From contig JAGCNK010000165.1 of assembly GCA_017645985.1 (NCBI GenBank), forward strand, positions 1-12,974: DNA of 12,974 nucleotides, written 5' to 3'. Positions 1-6,137 of this stretch are shown piece after piece (the first letter of the stretch is position 1; every line of letters begins with the position of its first letter). The notes below the pieces were generated by a model. That model was not told the origin of the DNA. It searched no databases and worked only from the letters and a program-made list of their open reading frames with translations. This DNA comes from Bacteroidales bacterium (GTDB lineage: Bacteria > Bacteroidota > Bacteroidia > Bacteroidales > UBA3824). A program made the translations under genes and the position numbers.

Positions 1-140
1 CCGTGCCTCATCGTGGCAAGCGAAACGAATCATCTTTTATAACATTTACGGCGCAAAAACTTGCCGAAATCAAAAATCTTCCGCTTGAAACCGTTGCCGA
101 AATCACCACCCAAAACGCCGAAAAAATGTTTAACATTTAA
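1..140 (+). CDS. TatD family metal-dependent hydrolase (C-terminal fragment)
   Basis: Only the last 45 or so codons are in the window; the in-frame reading starts at base 3 and ends with TAA at 138-140. The visible peptide begins VPHRGKRNES and ends in NAEKMFNI. The PHRGKRNE segment followed by a helix with a TTQNAEKMF-type end is the usual C-terminus of TatD-family deoxyribonucleases/hydrolases, where the active-site TIM barrel closes. The metal-binding residues lie upstream of the window and cannot be checked. ribD starts 12 bp downstream on the same strand, so the two are probably co-transcribed. The family assignment rests on this short tail alone. Confidence 0.75.
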   Translation, partial: VPHRGKRNESSFITFTAQKLAEIKNLPLETVAEITTQNAEKMFNI

Positions 141-152
141 CCTCTTAAAAAA

Positions 153-1172
153 ATGACCAACGAAAATATCACTCTCCACGAAACATATATGCGCCGCTGC
201 CTCGAACTTGCACGTCTTGGCGCGGGCAACGTTGCTCCAAACCCTATGGTGGGCGCGGTAATTGTGCACAACGGCATAATAATCGGCGAAGGATTCCATC
301 AACAATACGGTTTTGCACACGCCGAAGTTAACGCCGTTAACTCAGTAAAAGACAAAGAGTTGCTCAAAGAATCAGAGATTTACGTTAGTCTCGAACCCTG
401 CGCACATTACGGCAAAACTCCGCCCTGTGCCGATTTAATTGTAAAATGCGGATTTAAGCACGTGTACGTAGGTTGCCGCGATTCGTTTGAAAAGGTAGAC
501 GGCAAGGGCATCGAAAAAATCCGCAACGCCGGAATACCCGTTATCGTGGGCATTTTAGAACAAGAGTGCATCGACCTCAACCGTCGTTTTTTTACTTGGT
601 GCACCCAAAAACGCCCCTACGTGATACTCAAATGGGCTCAAACCGCCGACGGATTTATCGACATTGAGCGCAACGGCAGCACCCCCACAGGCAGCGTAAG
701 AATTTCAAACCCTACCACGCAGTACCTCAGCCACAAATGGCGCACCGAAGAGGCGGCAATAATGGTAGGCGCCAACACCGTCCGCAACGACAACCCATCG
801 CTCAACGTCCGTTTTTGGAAAGGCCGCAACCCTGTCCGCATCGTTACCGACAGCCGCAACCCACTGAGCACCAACCTCAAAATATTCGACACCACCTCTC
901 CCACCATCACCCTCGACCAAACGCAATCAGCCTCGGCGCAAGCAATCCTCGACACCTTATATAATGGCGGACTTCAAAGTGTGATAATCGAAGGCGGCGC
1001 CCACCTTCACCAAACCTTCATCAACGCCAACCTTTGGGACGAAGCAAGGATTTTCACCTCGCCCACCCGTTTCGGCAAAGGCCTCAAAGCCGCTGAAATA
1101 CAAGGCGAACTAAGAGAGAGAATGCCTGTGGGGGATAATGTTTTGGAGGTGTATGCTAATGCGATGGGATAG
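153..1172 (+). CDS. ribD: Bifunctional riboflavin biosynthesis deaminase/reductase RibD
   Basis: Cytosolic enzyme of riboflavin synthesis: it deaminates the GTP-derived pyrimidine intermediate and then reduces its ribosyl side chain with NADPH. The protein is 339 aa, within the usual range. The N-terminal cytidine-deaminase-like domain (about 1-150) has the zinc motif HAE at 56-58 (His ligand, catalytic Glu) and PCAHYGKTPPC at 82-92 (the two Cys ligands). The C-terminal reductase domain (about 155-339) has KWAQTADGFID at 160-170, the HKWRTEEAAIMVGANTV stretch at 194-210 followed by DNPSLNVR, and the glycine pair in IIEGGAHL near 280. The ATG follows an A-rich leader with no clear Shine-Dalgarno, normal for Bacteroidota. 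It lies 12 bp after the tatD-like gene. Its last 17 bp overlap the 3' end of the opposing gene. Both domains look intact. Confidence 0.96.
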   Translation: MTNENITLHETYMRRCLELARLGAGNVAPNPMVGAVIVHNGIIIGEGFHQQYGFAHAEVNAVNSVKDKELLKESEIYVSLEPCAHYGKTPPCADLIVKCGFKHVYVGCRDSFEKVDGKGIEKIRNAGIPVIVGILEQECIDLNRRFFTWCTQKRPYVILKWAQTADGFIDIERNGSTPTGSVRISNPTTQYLSHKWRTEEAAIMVGANTVRNDNPSLNVRFWKGRNPVRIVTDSRNPLSTNLKIFDTTSPTITLDQTQSASAQAILDTLYNGGLQSVIIEGGAHLHQTFINANLWDEARIFTSPTRFGKGLKAAEIQGELRERMPVGDNVLEVYANAMG

Positions 1173-1836
1173 TAAAATAACCAGGATTAGCGGCTCCGCC
1201 ATCTATGCGGGCATATTCTTTTCCTGTTTTCTTTGCGTCATACCGTGTACCATTACCGCCTGCTAATAAGATACAACCATAAAACATATTATGGTCATCT
1301 TCAACATAATCAAACAAAAGCCTCCAAGTATGATCGGCAGTAATTGTTTTAAGGTTGACACAACCGTAAAACATTTCGCTTGTATTATTAAGAGTATAAA
1401 CCCCTGTGCGTAAATTATCTATGTGTCTCACCTCTGAAAGATGACGCAAATTATAAAACCATCTACTTGTGGATTGCAACCTACAAGAATAAAAAGATTC
1501 ATCAAACACAACAGTCGTTACTGAATCTACACAATTATCGTTCAACCATTTAGGTTCTGTTGGCTTTGGGGCAAAAAAAGAATTAGACTGTATTAAATAA
1601 ACCTTGCCATCTCTTGACTCAATATTCATATCATAATAAAACGTCAGAACCTTACAATCCTCCGACAACACAGCATACCCTTTTGGCATAAAGAATACTC
1701 CGATTATTGCATACCCAATAAGAGACAAAATGATAATTATTAAGAATGCACGCATTTTTTTGGGGTCAGTATTTCTCGGATTGAAAGGATTATTTTCCCA
1801 AGAAGATTCTTCGTCACAGTTTTTATCATTAGCCAT
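1156..1836 (-). CDS. Membrane-anchored DUF285 (BspA-like) repeat protein
   Basis: A 226-aa protein of unknown function. Residues 1-28 are polar and probably cytoplasmic. A single hydrophobic segment at about 29-50, with no evident signal-peptidase site, should anchor it with the remainder outside the inner membrane. Residues about 55-226 match the style of the DUF285 / 'bacterial surface protein' repeats common in Bacteroidales: a VVFDESF block near 109, then MFYGC motifs at 155-159 and 184-188, ending in the typical EYARIDGGAANPGYFT tail. Family members are usually longer, secreted and carry more repeats, so this one is short. Its 3' end overlaps ribD by 17 bp in antisense. The gene is visibly more AT-rich than ribD, and with the repeat-bearing spacer upstream this suggests a later insertion. 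Binding or adhesion is possible but not shown. Confidence 0.8.
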   Translation of the reverse strand: MANDKNCDEESSWENNPFNPRNTDPKKMRAFLIIIILSLIGYAIIGVFFMPKGYAVLSEDCKVLTFYYDMNIESRDGKVYLIQSNSFFAPKPTEPKWLNDNCVDSVTTVVFDESFYSCRLQSTSRWFYNLRHLSEVRHIDNLRTGVYTLNNTSEMFYGCVNLKTITADHTWRLLFDYVEDDHNMFYGCILLAGGNGTRYDAKKTGKEYARIDGGAANPGYFTIPSH

Positions 1837-1857
1837 AATATGATTTTTAGATTACTG

Positions 1858-1888
1858 CAAATATAACTAAATCTCCTATTCAGAAAAA
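1858..1888 (-). promoter_or_regulatory. Putative Bacteroidota promoter for the DUF285 gene
   Basis: Reading the - strand, TATATTTG (1858-1865) matches the -7 consensus TAnnTTTG exactly. A TTTT (1885-1888) sits 19 bp upstream in the -33 position, where TTTG is expected. It lies about 20 bp before the start codon. Sequence match only. Confidence 0.5.
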
Positions 1889-1953
1889 TAATAAGAATAT
1901 AAAAAAAATGTTCAAATACATAAATTATTTGTTTGATATTCAAAAACTTTTAG

Positions 1954-2000
1954 TATAAATGGACAAATTTAAAGTGGTACTTTAAATTTGTCCATTTATA
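1954..2000. repeat. Long palindrome, copy 1
   Basis: Arms of 22 nt at 1954-1975 and 1979-2000 pair perfectly around the 3-nt centre GGT. The inner 33 bp (GGACAAATTTAAAGT, centre GGT, and its complement) is shared with the palindrome at 2174-2218 except for one centre base. The outer 7 bp differ from copy 2 but still pair. No T-run follows directly on either strand, so it does not look like a classical terminator. Confidence 0.9.
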
Positions 2001-2074
2001 ACGTAATACACTTATTTACACAATATTACAATACACAAACACACAGTAATATTTTATTATACATTTTACTGCGT

Positions 2075-2129
2075 TACACTTTTTAGTCGCACTTTTGGTA
2101 TTTTGGATACACTTTTTAGGCGCACTTTT
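2075..2129. repeat. Two 22-bp direct repeats, period 33 bp
   Basis: The copies at 2075-2096 and 2108-2129 read TACACTTTTTAG, then T or G, then CGCACTTTT; they differ at one base. Each copy contains two CACTTTT words, so the word starts at 2077, 2090, 2110 and 2123 (steps 13, 20, 13). The array lies midway between the two palindromes, which also contain ACTTTA. No function can be assigned. Confidence 0.8.
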
Positions 2130-2167
2130 AAAATTCAGCCCATAATCTTGTCTATTATGCCCCCCAT

Positions 2168-2218
2168 AAAAAATGATTTGGACAAATTTAAAGTGGCACT
2201 TTAAATTTGTCCAAATCA
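2168..2218 (-). terminator. Rho-independent terminator of gpsA formed by palindrome copy 2
   Basis: On the - strand, 33 bp after the gpsA stop codon, the 21-bp stem is followed at once by six T residues (the A-run 2168-2173 on the + strand). Stem plus immediate U-tract is the standard intrinsic terminator layout. Copy 1 of the same palindrome lacks this T-run. Confidence 0.7.
2174..2218. repeat. Long palindrome, copy 2
   Basis: A perfect 45-bp odd palindrome: 22-nt arms around a single G at 2196 (as RNA, 21-bp arms with a 3-nt loop). It shares the 33-bp core with copy 1, differing only at the centre (GGC instead of GGT). Its outer flanks are TGATTT and the complementary AAATCA, unlike the flanks of copy 1. 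Confidence 0.9.
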
Positions 2219-2250
2219 ACAATAACTATATGATTATTAGTAAAATATCC

Positions 2251-3258
2251 TTACCTAATCTTATCCGTCAGCAGTTTTATCTCAAACTTCACGGGTTTGC
2301 CAAGGTGAAGAACGTTGTAAACGGCGTTGCAGATGGGGAGGTCGATGTTGTATTGCTTGTTGGTTTCAAAGATACATTTGCAACCGTAGTAGCCTTCGGC
2401 CACCATTTTCATTTCGAGCATTGCCGACTGCAACGAATAGCCCTGTCCGAGCATTACGCCAAGGGTGCGGTTGCGGCTGAATTTTGAATACGCAGTTACC
2501 AACAAATCACCAAGATAGGCAGATGTTTTGATGTCGCGGGTGATGGGGTGAACGGTGTCGACAAAGCGTTTCATCTCGGTAACGGCGTTGGAAATAAGCA
2601 CCGCTTGAAAGTTGTCGCCATAGCCCAAGCCCTGACACATTCCGGCTGCTATCGCAAAAATATTTTTGAGAACGGCGGCGTATTCTGTGCCGTAGATGTC
2701 GTCGGTGATGGAGGTTTTAAGGTAGCGGCATTCGAGACAAGTGGCTATGTCTTCGGCTGTTGAAAGGTTTTTGGATGCTATTGTGAGGTACGACAGGCGC
2801 TGCATTGCCACCTCTTCGGCATGACACGGACCTGCCAATACGCAGAAATTCTTTTCAAGGTCAACATTGTAGGTCTGATGGAAATAATCAGCCATAAGTA
2901 TGTTCTGATCAGGAATCATTCCTTTGATTGCCGACACCACGATATGGTTTTCGAGCGTGCCGGTAAACTGCTGCATAGTGCTTTGGATAAAAGCCGAGGG
3001 AACGGCAAAAATAACAATGTCGGAATTGGCTACCACATCATTGATGTCGTTGAAAAACTCGATTTTGGTGGTGTCGAAAATCAAGGAGTTGAGGTACTTG
3101 GGATTCTGTCCGTGCTTTTGCGCATAGTCGATATGCTCCTTCTTGCGGAGATACCAATTAACCTTATTGCCCTCTTTTACATTGTTAATCAAAACACTAA
3201 CCAAAGCAGTGGCCCAACTTCCGCCGCCCACTACTGCTATTCTATGTTGTCCACACAT
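2251..3258 (-). CDS. gpsA: NAD(P)H-dependent glycerol-3-phosphate dehydrogenase GpsA
   Basis: Cytosolic enzyme that reduces dihydroxyacetone phosphate to sn-glycerol 3-phosphate, the backbone for phospholipid synthesis. The protein is 335 aa, full length for the family. The N-terminal Rossmann domain opens with IAVVGGGSWATAL (7-19), the GxGxxA-type dinucleotide loop. SAIKGM at 109-114 and LAGPCHAEEVA at 141-151 are family signatures; Cys replaces the more common Ser in GPSHAEE. The catalytic Lys is K198 in AAVLKNIFAIAAG. YLGDLLVT (248-255) and SRNRTLG (261-267) form the substrate side of the C-terminal helical domain. The gene stands alone: a terminator-like hairpin separates it from ispH upstream, it has its own promoter-like element, and a hairpin plus T-tract follows it. 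Confidence 0.96.
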   Translation of the reverse strand: MCGQHRIAVVGGGSWATALVSVLINNVKEGNKVNWYLRKKEHIDYAQKHGQNPKYLNSLIFDTTKIEFFNDINDVVANSDIVIFAVPSAFIQSTMQQFTGTLENHIVVSAIKGMIPDQNILMADYFHQTYNVDLEKNFCVLAGPCHAEEVAMQRLSYLTIASKNLSTAEDIATCLECRYLKTSITDDIYGTEYAAVLKNIFAIAAGMCQGLGYGDNFQAVLISNAVTEMKRFVDTVHPITRDIKTSAYLGDLLVTAYSKFSRNRTLGVMLGQGYSLQSAMLEMKMVAEGYYGCKCIFETNKQYNIDLPICNAVYNVLHLGKPVKFEIKLLTDKIR

Positions 3259-3283
3259 GTATATTTATCTTTTTATAGTAATG

Positions 3284-3314
3284 CAAAGGTATATAAATTA
3301 CCCTCCATAAAAAA
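3284..3314 (-). promoter_or_regulatory. Putative promoter of gpsA
   Basis: On the - strand, TACCTTTG (3284-3291) fits the Bacteroidota -7 box TAnnTTTG, with a T-rich -33 position (TTTT, 3311-3314) after a 19-bp spacer. It lies 25 bp before the gpsA ATG and overlaps the T-tract of the ispH terminator. Confidence 0.55.
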
Positions 3315-3348
3315 AATAAATACCGTTATTTGAATTTTTTACGGTATT
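3309..3348 (-). terminator. Rho-independent terminator after ispH
   Basis: On the - strand, beginning 13 bp beyond the ispH stop codon, AATACCGT (3341-3348) pairs with ACGGTATT (3319-3326) across a 14-nt loop. A stretch with eight consecutive T (A-run 3309-3316 on the + strand) follows 2 nt later. This would end the cmk-ispH transcript. The stem is short and the loop long, so efficiency is uncertain. Confidence 0.6.
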
Positions 3349-3361
3349 AATTTAACTTTAT

Positions 3362-4252
3362 TTAACTTTTTTGAACGCCGTCACCGAACTTGGCGAACTC
3401 AAGCGCTTTGGCTTCCACGCTCTGCAAAAGCCATCGAGGAGTGGATGTGGCGCCGGTGATGCCCACGCTGTCCACGTTTAGAAACATCTCGGGCTGGAAT
3501 TCCGAGAGTTGCGATATATAATAGGTGCGCGGATTGGCACGGTGGCACGCCGAATAGAGATAACGTCCGTTGCTGCTGTTGGCTCCCGCCACAAAAAGTA
3601 TTGCGTCGAAACGCTTCACATACTCCACAAGATTGCTTACCCGCGCCATCACGCTGCGGCATATAGTATTGAATTTCAAGAACAAGCCATTAGGATTCTG
3701 CTGCTTAGTAAGAGCATCTATCTGCTGCGACAGACTTTCGTAACTCTCGCTGTTCATCGTGGTTTGCGAATAGAGGAGAATGTCTTTTGAAAAGTCTATC
3801 TTGCTGATTTCCTCTGCCGACGACACCACCACAGCCGAGCCATCTACCTGACCCACAAGTCCTACCACTTCGGCGTGGTCTTTCTTGCCGAAGATAACGG
3901 TCTGAGCCTGAGGATATTTCAAGGCGTTTTCGTGAATAAGCTTGTGCAAACGTAGCACAATGGGACACGTGGCGTCGATAACGTTGATATTGTTGGCGTT
4001 GGCAATGCGGTATGTTTCAGGGGGTTCGCCGTGCGCACGAAAAAGCACAGTGGTGTTTTTGGTGGTGCGGAAATCCTGATACGAAAGTGTCTTCATACCA
4101 AGGTCCGACAGCCGCTGGGTCTCCTCCTGATTGTGCACCATCTCGCCGAGGCAGAGGAGCGAACCGTTTTGAGCGATTTCGTCCTCAGCCTTTTTGATGG
4201 CGTTGGTGACGCCGAAACAAAATCCTGCGTTAGGGTCGATGTCGGTGGTCAT
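3362..4252 (-). CDS. ispH: 4-hydroxy-3-methylbut-2-enyl diphosphate reductase IspH (LytB)
   Basis: Last step of the MEP isoprenoid pathway: an iron-sulfur enzyme converting HMBPP to IPP and DMAPP in the cytosol. The protein is 296 aa, normal length. The three cluster cysteines are visible: C12 in AGFCFGV, C96 in DATCPIV and C198 in NTICRSVMAR. Substrate-binding residues include H40 (EMVHN), H74 (RAHG), H126 and E128 (DHAEVVG), T164-T165 (YSQTT), SSN at 226-228 and the late GITGATSTP at 265-272, a form I recall as typical of Bacteroidota. Its ATG overlaps the cmk stop codon (TAATG), implying translational coupling within a cmk-ispH operon. A hairpin terminator follows the stop. An intact MEP pathway elsewhere in the genome is implied. 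Confidence 0.97.
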   Translation of the reverse strand: MTTDIDPNAGFCFGVTNAIKKAEDEIAQNGSLLCLGEMVHNQEETQRLSDLGMKTLSYQDFRTTKNTTVLFRAHGEPPETYRIANANNINVIDATCPIVLRLHKLIHENALKYPQAQTVIFGKKDHAEVVGLVGQVDGSAVVVSSAEEISKIDFSKDILLYSQTTMNSESYESLSQQIDALTKQQNPNGLFLKFNTICRSVMARVSNLVEYVKRFDAILFVAGANSSNGRYLYSACHRANPRTYYISQLSEFQPEMFLNVDSVGITGATSTPRWLLQSVEAKALEFAKFGDGVQKS

Positions 4253-4956
4253 TACTTATTAAGTTGCTTGTATGCAGGAAGATCCTGAACTAATTTTAAT
4301 GCGAATTGAAACTGTCCGTCCACGGTCATTTCCGAATTGTCTAACAGCACAGCGTCGTCGGCCTTGCGCAGAGGTGCCACGGTGCGTGTAGAGTCGGCTT
4401 TGTCGCGGGCTTTGAGGTTCTCAAAAATCTCTTCGAACGAAACCTCCTCGCCTTTGGCAATAAGTTCGTCGTAACGGCGCTGAGCCCTTACTTCGGGCGA
4501 TGCGGTAACAAATATTTTGAGGTCGGCGTCGGGGAACACCACCGTTCCGATGTCGCGGCCGTCCATCACCACCGAAAAATCTTTTGCGAGACTGCGCTGC
4601 AAATCAACCATTTCGGTGCGCACAAAGTCTATCTTGCTGATGGCGCTCACATGGCGCGACACGTTTACCGAGCGGATGTTTTTCTCCACATCCTCGCCGT
4701 TGAGCATAGTGTGCATATTGCCGTTTGACATACGCTGAAACGACACCTTTATATTCTTGATGTGCTCGCGCAGCATTTCCACGTCGGGTGTGCCGTCGCG
4801 ATACATAATGTTGTTGCGGAGCGCATAAAGCGTAATGGCGCGGTACATTGCGCCGGTGTCGATATAGAGGAATCCAAGTTGCGATGCAAGTTGCTTAGCC
4901 AGAGTGCTTTTGCCGCACGAGGAGTAACCGTCGATTGCGATTTTTACATTGTCCAT
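4252..4956 (-). CDS. cmk: Cytidylate kinase Cmk
   Basis: Phosphorylates CMP and dCMP to the diphosphates using ATP (pyrimidine salvage and nucleotide supply). The protein is 234 aa. The P-loop is GYSSCGKST (10-18), in place of the more familiar GPAGSGKS. The NMP-binding motif is DTGAMYRA (33-40). DGRDIGTVVFPDA (132-144) is the conserved Cmk core, and the LID region has RDKADSTR (184-191), followed by PL and the terminal LLDNS. Residues about 40-110 form the insert that distinguishes Cmk from other NMP kinases. The gene is first in a two-gene operon with ispH, which starts within the cmk stop codon. The TPR gene is divergent upstream and the two promoters appear to overlap. No odd features beyond the P-loop variant, which I believe is usual in this phylum. 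Confidence 0.96.
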   Translation of the reverse strand: MDNVKIAIDGYSSCGKSTLAKQLASQLGFLYIDTGAMYRAITLYALRNNIMYRDGTPDVEMLREHIKNIKVSFQRMSNGNMHTMLNGEDVEKNIRSVNVSRHVSAISKIDFVRTEMVDLQRSLAKDFSVVMDGRDIGTVVFPDADLKIFVTASPEVRAQRRYDELIAKGEEVSFEEIFENLKARDKADSTRTVAPLRKADDAVLLDNSEMTVDGQFQFALKLVQDLPAYKQLNK

Positions 4957-5004
4957 TTTTATGTCGGGTTTAATATATTTTTCGCGGTAAATGTAGGAAA
5001 TATT

Positions 5005-5035
5005 TTTGAAAGGTGCAAAACTATCCCTATATTTG
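5005..5035 (+). promoter_or_regulatory. Bacteroidota-type promoter of the TPR gene
   Basis: TTTG (5005-5008), a 19-bp spacer, then TATATTTG (5028-5035): an exact fit to both halves of the Bacteroidota sigma-factor consensus with the preferred spacing. Transcription would begin around 5040, giving a leader of about 17 nt before the ATG at 5058. That also supports the downstream ATG over the in-frame one at 5013, which lies within the promoter. Confidence 0.75.
5016..5023 (-). promoter_or_regulatory. Candidate -7 box of the cmk-ispH operon
   Basis: On the - strand, TAGTTTTG matches TAnnTTTG, about 60 bp before the cmk ATG. No good -33 TTTG lies 19 bp upstream. The box falls inside the spacer of the opposing TPR-gene promoter. 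Confidence 0.4.
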
Positions 5036-5057
5036 CCAAAAACTAAATCCTAAGAAT

Positions 5058-6137
5058 ATGAAACACATTATCATTTTACCGTTGTTGGCGGTGATGGCTA
5101 CTGCTGCCAAGGCTCAACAAAATGTTGACACAACTGATTGGAATTCACTTTATTCCGCAGCCAAAATCTGTATCGAAAAAACCGACTATTTTACTGCTTC
5201 GCGGTATTTAGAAATGGCATCTAATATCCGCAAGAGCGATACGTTGCAACGCAAACTCGCCGTATGTTATTTCAACAGAGGATATTACAAAAAATGCACT
5301 GATATTTGTCTTTCGGTATTGAGTCCCGACACCCTCGAAAGCGACCTATTTCTGCTTACTAAAAGTATGAAAAAAGCCGACGAAGACCCTGAAAAACAAC
5401 TCGTTTATCAAAAACTTCTATTCAACAAAAATCCTCTTAATCAGACCAATACCATCAATCTTGCCCAAAATCTAATGGGCATGGATAGTCTCAATGTGGC
5501 AATGGATTGTTTGTCAAAATATTACGAAATTGATTCTACCAACATTAGTATCAATGAGTTGAGAGCTAAGGTGTATCTGCTCAACGAAAAATACAACTTA
5601 GCTATATGGGAATACGAAAGTGTGATTGCTGCCGGAGCTGTTACTCCCAACAACTATTATTTTCTTGGTGTTGCGGCTAAACGCGCCAAACAATATCAAA
5701 AAGCCCTTGAAAGTTTGACAATTGCCAACGAACTAACCCTCGACCACGACCCAAACGTGCTTACTCAGTTGGGGCTTGTGCAGATGAAAATCGATTCGCT
5801 CAATTTTGAGGGTACACAAACTCTTAAACGTGCCGTTGATTTTATGCAACCCAATCCCAACTCGCTGAAAAACATTTATTACAACATCGCAGAATATTAC
5901 GAAAACAAAAATTGGCGCAAGGCCCTTGATTACTATCTCAAAATCAAAGAGATAAGCGAAATGGATGCAGCATTGTCGTACCGCATAAGCACATGCTACA
6001 AGATGCTCAAAAACGCTCAAAAAGAGATGGAATATCTCAGCCAATTTGTTGATCTCAGTGACGACAGCGTGGCACTCAATTACGCTCACAAACGTATCCG
6101 CCAAATCAAAGGCGATAAGTTTATGAAGGGGGAATAA
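5058..6137 (+). CDS. Exported tetratricopeptide-repeat (TPR) protein
   Basis: A 359-aa protein of unknown role. The start is placed at 5058, where MKHIIILPLLAVMATAAKAQ is a clear signal peptide (cleavage likely after AKA, about residue 19). No lipobox Cys follows, so it is probably periplasmic. The rest is alpha-helical with TPR-like pairs: about 43-80 (SRYLEMASNIRKSD...YFNRGYYKKCTDI), 145-195 (LNVAMDCLSKYYEI...EKYNLAIWEYESVI), 199-230 (NNYYFLGVAAKRAKQYQKALE) and 272-330 (NIYYNIAEYYENKNWRKALDYY...SYRISTCYKMLKN). TPR arrays bind other proteins; the partner is unknown. An exact consensus promoter precedes it. Its stop codon abuts the stop of the convergent MORN gene with no gap. The similar MKH-type signal peptides of the two neighbours may be chance. 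Confidence 0.85.
   Translation: MKHIIILPLLAVMATAAKAQQNVDTTDWNSLYSAAKICIEKTDYFTASRYLEMASNIRKSDTLQRKLAVCYFNRGYYKKCTDICLSVLSPDTLESDLFLLTKSMKKADEDPEKQLVYQKLLFNKNPLNQTNTINLAQNLMGMDSLNVAMDCLSKYYEIDSTNISINELRAKVYLLNEKYNLAIWEYESVIAAGAVTPNNYYFLGVAAKRAKQYQKALESLTIANELTLDHDPNVLTQLGLVQMKIDSLNFEGTQTLKRAVDFMQPNPNSLKNIYYNIAEYYENKNWRKALDYYLKIKEISEMDAALSYRISTCYKMLKNAQKEMEYLSQFVDLSDDSVALNYAHKRIRQIKGDKFMKGE

Larger units (their letters stand above)
1837..2250. other. AT-rich intergenic region with palindromes and tandem repeats
   Basis: This 414-bp spacer lies between the starts of the DUF285 gene and the end of gpsA, both read on the - strand. It contains a promoter-like element at its left end, two long palindromes with a shared core (1954-2000 and 2174-2218), and two 22-bp direct repeats (2075-2096 and 2108-2129). 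The short open frames here mostly translate the palindromes and have no recognisable family. No tRNA or other structured RNA was recognised. The content resembles the remains of a mobile or repeat element rather than a gene. Confidence 0.6.

Noticed and set aside
2075..2129. Possible CRISPR-like array
   Set aside because: Only two imperfect 22-bp copies, an 11-bp gap, no further units and no cas genes.
2138..2160. Small hairpin CATAAT/ATTATG near 2140-2160
   Set aside because: Only a 6-bp AT-rich stem, expected by chance in such sequence.
2016..2222. 68-aa open frame on the - strand across the repeat region
   Set aside because: Much of it translates palindrome copy 2 and the tandem repeats. 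It begins at the palindrome used as gpsA terminator and resembles no family known to me.
5013..5057. Upstream in-frame ATG for the TPR protein
   Set aside because: It would place 15 residues before a perfect signal peptide and begin inside an exact consensus promoter; 5058 is the better start.
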